Assembly (NCBI GenBank): GCA_020201525.1
Contig: JAIVGO010000001.1
Coordinates: forward strand, 1-52,375
DNA from: Actinomycetota bacterium
GTDB lineage: Bacteria; Actinomycetota; AC-67
DNA: 52,375 nt
Direction of reading: 5' to 3'
The notes under the pieces: generated by a model
What the model was told of the DNA's origin: nothing
Seen by the model: only the letters and a program-made list of their open reading frames with translations
Database searches by the model: none
Shown here: positions 32,681-39,248 of the stretch, piece after piece
Layout: each line of letters opens with the position of its first letter
How positions within the stretch are numbered: position 1 is the first letter of the stretch
Translations under genes and position numbers: made by a program

Positions 32681-33136
32681 GTGGTGACGACGCGGGCGGC
32701 GGACCTCGTCAAACAAGTCGCACTGAGCACCGGCCACAAAAAACATCGCGAGCACGTGCTCGATGAGCTATGGCCCGATCTTCCCGTCGAGCGCGGCAAC
32801 GCGCAACTTCGCAAAGCCATTCACACTGTTCGGAAAGCCATAGACGACGACGCGATCGGCATCGACAACGCGCTCGTTACGCTCCGCGACTGCGGTACGG
32901 ACGTCGACGATTTTGTGTCTGGCGTTGAAGGCGCGCTGCGAAGCGGAACGGCGGAAGCTGCCACAGCACTACATCTCCATCGGCGTGTGGGCGCGACGAG
33001 GAAGCGCTCAACGCGTGGCGCAGTCACCCGACGTTCGCGGAGCTGCGGGACAAAGATCGTGGAGCTTTGCGACCACTTCCACGGCACGGATTACAGCCTT
33101 GCCGTGCGGCCGAAGCAGGCGGCGAAGTCGGCCTGA
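32681..33136 (+). pseudogene. Broken composite: SARP-type DNA-binding domain joined to a frameshifted monooxygenase remnant
   Basis: The first ~80 residues (from a GTG at 32681) look like the winged-helix part of a SARP/BTAD regulator: HREHVLDELWPDLPVE and AQLRKAIHTVRKAI. From about 32970 the sequence reads as the C-terminal half of an antibiotic-biosynthesis-monooxygenase (ABM) fold, but in three successive frames: QHYISIGVW, then DEEALNAWRSHPTFAELRDK, then KIVELCDHFHGTDYSLAVRP. Removing one G near 32990 and one A near 33052 would restore a single frame. So two +1 insertions, both in short homopolymers, break it. It may be a true pseudogene, or sequencing errors in an intact gene. Confidence 0.6.
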
Positions 33137-33172
33137 GCACGGGAAAGCATGGCGGTCAGGTGCGACGCTGAG

Positions 33173-33565
33173 CTAGAGAGGCTTGATCTCAAGCGTTCGC
33201 GCAGCGGCCTTGATCGTGACGGTAAACCATCGGAGGAAACCTTCCTGGCCGAGAAGGTTGAAATCCCACGGCCAGGGATCACAGAAGGAGACGGGAGTTT
33301 CCCACCAGAAGTCACCCAGACCCAAGCGCACGGTGACCGTGCGAGCGATTGTCGATCGGCCGCCGACCCCGATGCTCTCTGCAGCGACTCCGCCTGTTTC
33401 AATTCCGGCTTCTTGCGCGATCCAGCCGGCGAACCGGTTGTGCAGCGACCCTGTGTCCAAGAGGCAAGCCATTGCGACGGAGGAAATCCCATCGACGTAG
33501 ACGTTAACGATGGGTCTCGGCACGGTTGTGTTTTCCCCAGGCAGCGCGCGGAATGCGATCTTCAT
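33173..33565 (-). CDS. Retropepsin-like aspartic protease
   Basis: A 130-residue protein of the single-domain clan AA protease type. The catalytic segment ACLLDTGSLHNRF holds D-T-G-S at about residues 37-40, and FNLLGQEGFLRWF near the end corresponds to the conserved hydrophobic-Gly motif. Such proteins act as dimers. It overlaps the upstream gene by 4 nt (ATGA), so the two form a translationally coupled module. No signal peptide, so the target is cytoplasmic. The natural substrate is unknown; the partner protein is the first candidate. Confidence 0.78.
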   Translation of the reverse strand: MKIAFRALPGENTTVPRPIVNVYVDGISSVAMACLLDTGSLHNRFAGWIAQEAGIETGGVAAESIGVGGRSTIARTVTVRLGLGDFWWETPVSFCDPWPWDFNLLGQEGFLRWFTVTIKAAARTLEIKPL

Positions 33566-34050
33566 CCGCCGAACCCCCCCATATCGAGGGCGGGATCAAC
33601 CGGTACGCGAAAGAGCGAGTCTGCCGTCTGGTTGTTGCTTTGAAGCCAGCGGAGCACTTCTTGCGGAGTGCTTGTCGATACGATCACCCGGCCATCTTTG
33701 AGCGCAACCCACCGGCCTCTGTGCGGACGCAACTCTGCTGCCTCGCTCTCCCCCCAATGGTCATCTGTTTGGTATTTGGGCGCGGACTCCGCCACCGACT
33801 CCGCGATGCGTCCCGCTGTGAAGCCGAGGCGGCGCAGGATCGCACGGGATTGATACGTCGTGAAGTCGGCACGATCGATATTGGTGAGCAGAGCCAGGAC
33901 TTGCTTCGGCGGATAGCGAACGCCGCCGATGACGACGAAGTGGTCGCGGATGGGCTCCGGCGTTACGCGCCGTAGACGCCGTTCGACTTCAGTGGGATCC
34001 AGGGTGAATTCTGTCGCTGCGACCGTAAAATGGTGCTGTACTTTCTTCAT
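33562..34050 (-). CDS. Partner of the aspartic protease; possible McrA-head-like plus DUF5678-like protein
   Basis: A 162-residue protein. Residues ~20-80 (IRDHFVVIGGVRYPPKQVLALL, ADFTTYQSRAILRRLGF) resemble the N-terminal head domain of ScoMcrA-like proteins, a DNA-related domain. Residues ~108-135 (HRGRWVALKDGRVIVSTSTPQEVLRWL) resemble DUF5678. The last residues (SLFRVPVDPALDMGGFGG) form a flexible tail. It is first in a two-gene unit with the protease. The start codon lies within an inverted repeat, 9 nt after a TATACT box, so it is probably leaderless and may be autoregulated. Both domain calls are tentative. Confidence 0.6.
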   Translation of the reverse strand: MKKVQHHFTVAATEFTLDPTEVERRLRRVTPEPIRDHFVVIGGVRYPPKQVLALLTNIDRADFTTYQSRAILRRLGFTAGRIAESVAESAPKYQTDDHWGESEAAELRPHRGRWVALKDGRVIVSTSTPQEVLRWLQSNNQTADSLFRVPVDPALDMGGFGG

Positions 34051-34065
34051 ACTTTTTGAAGTATA
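34049..34065 (-). promoter_or_regulatory. Promoter and inverted repeat of the protease module
   Basis: ATACTT (34049-34054) and AAGTAT (34059-34064) form an inverted repeat that spans the start codon of the 33562 gene (34050-34048) and its -10 box TATACT (34065-34060, minus strand). A repressor bound here would block both transcription and a leaderless start. Confidence 0.45.
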
Positions 34066-34102
34066 ACATCTCCAGGTTCGATAAATGTGGGCCGAACTGA
34101 GA

Positions 34103-34879
34103 TCAGGGGTGCTGGCTGGAAACTGAGACTATTTCGCCGGTCATGTAGGACGAGTAATCGCTGGCGAGAAACACGATCACGTTCGCGACTTCCCACGTTT
34201 CGGCGGAGCGGCCGAATGCTTCGAGCTTCACGAGCTCGTCGAGCTCCTCTTGCGGGATTGCCTTCGAGAGGAACGGGTGCATCGCGAGGCTCGGAGCAAC
34301 GGCGTTCACGCGAACGCCGGCCGGAGCAGCTTCGAGCGCAGCACATCGCGTCAGCGCCATGACGCCGGCTTTGGCCGCGGCGTAATGAGCCTGACCGGCT
34401 TGCGCGCGCCAGCCGAGGATCGATGAATTGTTCACGATGACGCCGGCTTTGCGCGGAAGCATGTGACGAAGTGCGGCGCGTGTGCAGCGAAAAGCGCCGA
34501 CCAACGTAACGTCGAGGACCGCATTCCATTGTTCGTCGGTCATGTCGACGATGTTGGCGGTGCCGCCGAGTCCGGCGTTGTTCACCGCGACGTCCAACGA
34601 TCCGAATTCCTCGACCGCCGTGTCGAAAAGATTCTGGACGCTTTCTTCGATCGTGACGTCGCAGGGAATTGCCAACGGCTTTGCCCCGAATTCAGACAAC
34701 TTTTCGGCCGCCTCGCCAAGCCGGCGCTCGTGCTTGTCACTGATCACAACACGTGCGCCTTCTTCGATGCACCGGCGTGCCGTCGCGAAGCCGATGCCGA
34801 GGCCGGCCGAGGCGGTGACGAGCACGCTCTTTCCCTCGAGTAATTTGTGACTTGATGGGTACTTCGGTGCGTTGGTCAC
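34103..34879 (-). CDS. ipdF: IpdF-like short-chain dehydrogenase
   Basis: A 258-residue SDR. It closely resembles mycobacterial IpdF: LLEGKSVLVTASAGLGIGFATARRC, VVISDKHERRLGE, NNAGLGG, NSSILGWRAQAGQAHYAAAKAGVMALTRC (catalytic Ser-Tyr-Lys), and the C-terminal SDYSSYMTGEIVSVSSQ. IpdF oxidises the ring hydroxyl of hydroxylated HIP/HIC-type CoA esters in steroid C/D-ring breakdown. The GTG start overlaps the stop of the dehydrogenase beta gene (GTGA). It is last in the operon 37842 down to 34103. Confidence 0.85.
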   Translation of the reverse strand: MTNAPKYPSSHKLLEGKSVLVTASAGLGIGFATARRCIEEGARVVISDKHERRLGEAAEKLSEFGAKPLAIPCDVTIEESVQNLFDTAVEEFGSLDVAVNNAGLGGTANIVDMTDEQWNAVLDVTLVGAFRCTRAALRHMLPRKAGVIVNNSSILGWRAQAGQAHYAAAKAGVMALTRCAALEAAPAGVRVNAVAPSLAMHPFLSKAIPQEELDELVKLEAFGRSAETWEVANVIVFLASDYSSYMTGEIVSVSSQHP

Positions 34880-35898
34880 CGCTCTGAGCCTCTGTCGAGC
34901 TCGTCGAAGACGTGATGCGCGAGGATTGCGCGGTGATGTCTCGCGGAACCATACGCCTGCTCGAGTGCGCGACCGCGCTTCAGCCAAAAATGGAGGTCAT
35001 GTTCCCATGTGAAACCTATTCCGGCGTGACATTGCAGTGCTTCGGTATTGATGTACCCCTCTGCTTCGCTCGCGTACGCCTTGGCTGCACTGATCGCGAC
35101 CGGTGCGTCGGGCAGATCTTTTGCGAGCGCGTACGCGGCGTACCACGTACACGAGCGAGACGACTCAATGAGAACGGCCGCGGAAGCGAGCTTGTGCTTG
35201 ACGGCTTGGAACGAGCCGACGGGCCGGCCGAACTGTTGGCGAGACTTCACGTGAGCGACAGTCATCTCGAGGAGGCGCATCGCGATGCCGTTGAGCACGG
35301 CGGCGGTTGCCCAGGCACCGCGCAAGAACATCTGTGAGAACAGGCCGCCACCTAGTCTTGTGGCGTCGGAAAGTTTTGCGGTCACGGTGAATAACCGACG
35401 CGAAGGGTCTTCCGTCTGAATGGCCGCTGCGTCAAAATGCGTGCTTGGGACGAGGTGGAGCGCGGCGTCCTTTTCGATGAGGAGCGCGTCCGCAATATCC
35501 GCGTCGACGACAAATGGGGACGCCTCCACCTGCACCGTAACTTTGGCATCGCCGGATGCGAGACGCGGCAACCACTCTTGTTTCTGATCATCTGATCCAC
35601 CCGCTGCGATCATCGGTCCGGCAATTGCAACCGTTTCAATCACTGGTTCTGGTAGCGCAGCGCGGCCGGATTCCTCCAGAACGAGCACGAGATCGACCTC
35701 GTCCCCGCCCATGCCGCCGAACTGCTCCGGAATCATGAGGCCGAGGAGCCCCATCTCGCCCATGGCGCGCCACAGTCGCGCGTCGCGGGCACCGCCGCCC
35801 CACAGTTCTCGCAGCCGCGCGGGCGAGGATTCCTTTTCGAACAGTTCCCGCGCCGCGTCGCGCAGTGCGTACTGCTCGTCGGTGAAGTCGAACTTCAT
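34876..35898 (-). CDS. Acyl-CoA dehydrogenase, beta-type subunit
   Basis: A 340-residue acyl-CoA dehydrogenase-fold protein: MIPEQFGGMGGDEVDLVLVLEE at the N-terminal domain, and VKSRQQFGRPVGSFQAVKHKLAS and HAGIGFTWEHDLHFWLKR in the C-terminal helices. It lacks the SEPNAGSD loop and the F-E-R glutamate. The frame runs back to 36072, but ATG 35898 (MKFDFTDEQ) lies 4 nt after the alpha gene stop. It should be the non-catalytic half of a two-subunit FadE enzyme with the 35903 gene. Confidence 0.86.
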   Translation of the reverse strand: MKFDFTDEQYALRDAARELFEKESSPARLRELWGGGARDARLWRAMGEMGLLGLMIPEQFGGMGGDEVDLVLVLEESGRAALPEPVIETVAIAGPMIAAGGSDDQKQEWLPRLASGDAKVTVQVEASPFVVDADIADALLIEKDAALHLVPSTHFDAAAIQTEDPSRRLFTVTAKLSDATRLGGGLFSQMFLRGAWATAAVLNGIAMRLLEMTVAHVKSRQQFGRPVGSFQAVKHKLASAAVLIESSRSCTWYAAYALAKDLPDAPVAISAAKAYASEAEGYINTEALQCHAGIGFTWEHDLHFWLKRGRALEQAYGSARHHRAILAHHVFDELDRGSER

Positions 35899-35902
35899 CG
35901 CA

Positions 35903-37063
35903 TCAACCCTTCGGAAGTCCGAGGACACGTTCCGCGATGATGTTCCGCTGGATCTCGGATGTGCCTGCGTAGATCGTCGCTGCCCGCGAGAACCAATACA
36001 ACGTGTGCCACAGCGATGGATCATCGGCGGGACTCTCGGTCGATAACACTTCGCCGTAGGGCCCCATGACATCGAGACCGGCTTCGTACGTCCGCCGCTC
36101 CATCTCCGACCACAAGACCTTGGTCATGCTGGCTTCGGGGCCGAGCGATTCGCCGTTCGCGAGCCGCGAGAGCGTGCGTGTTGCGTGATGGCGATAGGCC
36201 TCGGCGTCGGCGAACAAGGCACCGATCCAGTCGCGAACGACCGGATCGTTTTCGACGCCGCGTGCTCGTGCAAGTCGCGCCAGCTCCGCAACGTCACGGC
36301 GGTACCTCGCCCACGGCTTCGAAGGCGCGTCTCGCTCGAAGCCCAACGTCGTCATCGCGACTTGCCATCCTGCGTTGACGTCCCCGATGACGTTTGCCAA
36401 TGGTACGCGCGCGTCGGTGAAGAACACTTCCGCGAAGCCGGCGCGGCCATCGAGCTGGCGGATGGGCCGAGCCTCGATACCTTCGGTCTTCATATCGACG
36501 GCAATGAACGAAATGCCGGCATGTCGCGGCGATTCCGGATCGGTTCGCACGAGCGCAAAGATCCAGTCGGCGTTCGCCCCGTAACTCGTCCAGATCTTCT
36601 GACCGTTTATCACCCACGCATCGCCATCGAGTACCGCTCGCGTGCGGAGCCCGGCAAGGTCGCTGCCGGCGTCCGGCTCCGAAAATCCCTGGGACCAGAT
36701 GTCTTCGGCCGAAAGAATGCCGCGCAACCATTGCTGCTTTTGCATTTCGGTTCCGTGCACCATCAGCGTCGGCCCCATGAGGTTCTGGCCGATCTGGCTG
36801 ATGCGTTCCGGCGCGCCGGCGAGCAAATATTCCTCCTCGAATATCGCTTGCATCACGACGCCGGCGCCGCGCCCGCCGTACTCCCTCGGCCAGTGAATGC
36901 CCGCAAAACCGCCTTCGAAGAGCTTTTGCTCCCATTCGCGATGCGCGTCCCACCCTTCCGGCGTGTCGCTCGACGGAAGTCGTTGTTCGGGCACGTTCGC
37001 GCGCAGCCAGGCCCGCACTTCATGGCGAAACGCGATTTGCTCGGGTGAGTACGAGATGTCCAC
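35903..37063 (-). CDS. Acyl-CoA dehydrogenase, catalytic (alpha-type) subunit
   Basis: A 386-residue dehydrogenase: FSEPDAGSDLAGL near residues 127-139, GQKIWTSYG, Glu243 in GFERD as the likely base, and IYAGTSEIQRNIIAERVLGLP at the C-terminus. In M. tuberculosis ipdF lies beside fadE30, which acts on HIP-CoA; this gene in the ipdF operon may do the same job, though it is paired with a beta subunit. It starts with GTG overlapping the SDR stop by 1 nt (TAGTG). Confidence 0.88.
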   Translation of the reverse strand: MDISYSPEQIAFRHEVRAWLRANVPEQRLPSSDTPEGWDAHREWEQKLFEGGFAGIHWPREYGGRGAGVVMQAIFEEEYLLAGAPERISQIGQNLMGPTLMVHGTEMQKQQWLRGILSAEDIWSQGFSEPDAGSDLAGLRTRAVLDGDAWVINGQKIWTSYGANADWIFALVRTDPESPRHAGISFIAVDMKTEGIEARPIRQLDGRAGFAEVFFTDARVPLANVIGDVNAGWQVAMTTLGFERDAPSKPWARYRRDVAELARLARARGVENDPVVRDWIGALFADAEAYRHHATRTLSRLANGESLGPEASMTKVLWSEMERRTYEAGLDVMGPYGEVLSTESPADDPSLWHTLYWFSRAATIYAGTSEIQRNIIAERVLGLPKG

Positions 37064-37842
37064 TAGAACCTCTGTTCGTTCGACGGCCCGCCGTCGACGA
37101 CGAGGGCTTCGCCGTTCACGAACGACCCACCACGGGATAACAAGTAACGACAGGCCATCGCCACGTCCTCCGGCGTTCCCAGGCGGCCGACGCCGATTTT
37201 CTCGGCGGCCTGCTTAATGCGTTCCGGGTCGTTCCGGAAGAGGCTGCCGAGCGCCGACTCGGTACCGAGGAGGCCCGGCAAGATCGCATTGACACGAACA
37301 CCGCGTGGCCCCCATTCCGCGGCGAGCGACTTCGTCAGGCTTATCAGCCCCGCCTTAGCGGCGGCGTAATGCGAAAACTCCGGCGATGGGCGCAGTGCCG
37401 ACACCGAGCTGATGTTGATCACGCAGCCCTTTGTCTTTTCCAGAAAGGGAAATGCGGCCTGCGCCACGGAAAAGGCTGTCGTAAGGTTGGCGTTCACCAC
37501 CGACGCGAATGCATTCGGCGACATGTCCGTCGCGGCAGCGGCAAACGTGCCGCCGGCGTTGTTGATGAGGCCGTCGAGGCCGCCCAAAGCACTTGCCGCT
37601 GCCTCGACGAATTCTTTGACCTCATCGGCCATCCGAGCGTCTCCCGTCACGACGATGGCCGTTGCGCCTTTTGCGGAGAGCCGGCTGCGTACGGCCTCCA
37701 GCCGCTTCATGTCTCTACCATGCAACGCGATCGATGCGCCCTGGGACGCGAGATATTCTGCAACGCCCTCGCCGACGCCCCGAGATGAGCCTGTAACGAG
37801 AACGCGTAGTCCGGAGACATCAAAGTCGTCGGGCTCACGCAT
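37063..37842 (-). CDS. Short-chain dehydrogenase/reductase, first gene of the ipdF operon
   Basis: A 259-residue SDR: TGSSRGVG near residues 17-24, NNAGG, and SSVSALRPSPEFSHYAAAKAG with Ser, Tyr and Lys. The C-terminal FVNGEALVVDGG is typical. The frame is open to 37923; ATG 37842 (MREPDDFDVSGLRVLVTG) gives the normal N-terminus. It leads a four-gene minus-strand operon. The 69-bp divergent region to the next gene shows no copy of the shared operator. Confidence 0.84.
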   Translation of the reverse strand: MREPDDFDVSGLRVLVTGSSRGVGEGVAEYLASQGASIALHGRDMKRLEAVRSRLSAKGATAIVVTGDARMADEVKEFVEAAASALGGLDGLINNAGGTFAAAATDMSPNAFASVVNANLTTAFSVAQAAFPFLEKTKGCVINISSVSALRPSPEFSHYAAAKAGLISLTKSLAAEWGPRGVRVNAILPGLLGTESALGSLFRNDPERIKQAAEKIGVGRLGTPEDVAMACRYLLSRGGSFVNGEALVVDGGPSNEQRF

Positions 37843-37911
37843 GCCGCGTATCGAAGCACACGAGCACGGCGCCAGGCCAATATCGTGCGGATCGGCGAAA
37901 GGAGCCACCGG

Positions 37912-38214
37912 ATGGACAAACAAGAGGAAATCGCGGACGTGTTACACGAAGCAGCCGAGACCCATCACATCGTCTACAAGATTGCCGACGGGGACGATCC
38001 AAACTGGGCATCGTGGTATGCGGATTGGTTGATCGACCTCTCGACGCTGCCCGGTCTCCTCGGGTCGATACCGGTTCGTAGCGAGCTTGTGTACGCCTTG
38101 GTCATGTGCGACAAGGAATTCACATCGCAGCAACCGAGCGGAAAGTGGGAGCCGTACTACGCCAATCGTCTGCTTGATCATTTCGCAAGATTGATCGCCG
38201 AAAAAACGGCTTGA
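37912..38214 (+). CDS. Conserved-looking small protein of unknown function
   Basis: A 100-residue soluble, mostly helical protein. Its start (MDKQEEIADVLHEAAETHH) and the aromatic segment DDPNWASWYADWLIDLSTLPGLLG, followed by WEPYYANRLLDHFARL, look like a compact conserved domain. I do not recognise its family. AAAGGAG precedes the ATG. It is divergent from the ipdF operon and 23 bp upstream of an acyltransferase gene on the same strand. Confidence 0.65.
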   Translation: MDKQEEIADVLHEAAETHHIVYKIADGDDPNWASWYADWLIDLSTLPGLLGSIPVRSELVYALVMCDKEFTSQQPSGKWEPYYANRLLDHFARLIAEKTA

Positions 38215-38237
38215 AACGAATCGCGTAACATTGATGT

Positions 38238-39200
38238 GTGGGCGAGATGAGCTTCACGTGTCGTGGCGTGCTCCCCGGTGGCACACCGTGTTCCCATGAT
38301 GCCCTGCCCGGCGAGCCATACTGCGAAAAGCATCTCGGACCGCTGCGCTTGAACCCTCCCGCGTCGCCGCGCGAATTCATGAAAGAGTGGCTACAGACTG
38401 CGGAAGGTTTGTTTGAGCGCCGCCGTCGCGGCGAAAAGCCGCCGCCGGACACGTGGGATCCGGAGCTCGTTCGAACGTTACTGCCCTTTGCGCTGCCGTT
38501 TTACTACTGGTACTGGCGCGTGGAAGTCGATGGCATCCCGAACATCCCGGCGGAAGGTCCCGCGCTTCTTGCTGCCAACCATTCCGGCGCGATCCCGATC
38601 GACGGCATGATGCTGAAAGTTGCGGTTCTCAAAGAGCACGGCCGGAACCCGTGGCTGCTCGCCGCCGACCTCGCATTCAAGACGCCGGGTCTCAAGCAAA
38701 TTCTTCGCGTCGCCGGCAACGCGCGCGCCGACCGGCAGGAGACGCTCGAGCTTTTGAACAAAGGGGAGCTCGTTGGTGTGTTCCCCGAAGGTTTCAAGGG
38801 CATCGGGAAAGGTTGGGCGAAGCGCTACCAATTGCAACGGTTCGGCCGCGGCGGTTTCGTCGAGATGGCGCTCATGACCGGCGCACCGATCATCCCGTGC
38901 GCGATCATCGGGGCCGAAGAGGCGTATCCGATGATCGCCGACCTCAAGCCGCTCGCGCGGCGACTCGGCTTGCCGTACATCCCGGTGACGCCGTTCTTCC
39001 CTCTTTTGGGCCCGCTCGGCGCGTTGCCGCTGCCGTCGAAATGGATCATTGCCTTTGGTGAGCCGATCCCGGTCGCGCAACACGGTCCTGAAGCGGCGGA
39101 CGACACGCAGCTCGTCCTGGAGATCTCCGAAGACGTTCGTCAGACTGTGCAGTCGCTGCTGAAGGAGCACCTCGCCGGACGCAGGCACGCCTTTCTCTAA
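38238..39200 (+). CDS. 1-acylglycerol-phosphate/lysophospholipid acyltransferase family protein
   Basis: A 320-residue acyltransferase. AANHSGAIPIDGMML (about residues 112-126) is the H-x-D catalytic block in the variant found in diacylglycerol-acyltransferase-like proteins, and VFPEGFKGIGKG (about 178-189) is the phosphate/acyl-binding block. A hydrophobic segment (LLPFALPFYYWYW) precedes block I. The first 35 residues carry Cys8, Cys18, Cys29 and His32, a possible small zinc site not usual for the family. The GTG start is 6 nt after TAACAT, so it is probably leaderless; ATG 38247 is an alternative. Confidence 0.83.
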   Translation: MGEMSFTCRGVLPGGTPCSHDALPGEPYCEKHLGPLRLNPPASPREFMKEWLQTAEGLFERRRRGEKPPPDTWDPELVRTLLPFALPFYYWYWRVEVDGIPNIPAEGPALLAANHSGAIPIDGMMLKVAVLKEHGRNPWLLAADLAFKTPGLKQILRVAGNARADRQETLELLNKGELVGVFPEGFKGIGKGWAKRYQLQRFGRGGFVEMALMTGAPIIPCAIIGAEEAYPMIADLKPLARRLGLPYIPVTPFFPLLGPLGALPLPSKWIIAFGEPIPVAQHGPEAADDTQLVLEISEDVRQTVQSLLKEHLAGRRHAFL

Positions 39201-39204
39201 GACA

Positions 39205-39235
39205 AGCGAGCCGGCGCGTTGAACGCCGGCTCGCT
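39205..39235. terminator. Bidirectional terminator hairpin
   Basis: AGCGAGCCGGCG (39205-39216) pairs perfectly with CGCCGGCTCGCT (39224-39235) around a 7-nt loop, between the convergent acyltransferase and beta-propeller genes. There is no T-run, as is common in GC-rich genomes. Confidence 0.75.
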
Positions 39236-39248
39236 CGAAGAGATTCTG

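Noticed and set aside
37066..37082. CTAGAAC...GTTCG at the start of a dehydrogenase gene as a KstR-like site
   Set aside because: The half-sites are 4 nt apart instead of 2 and lie within coding sequence at a gene junction.
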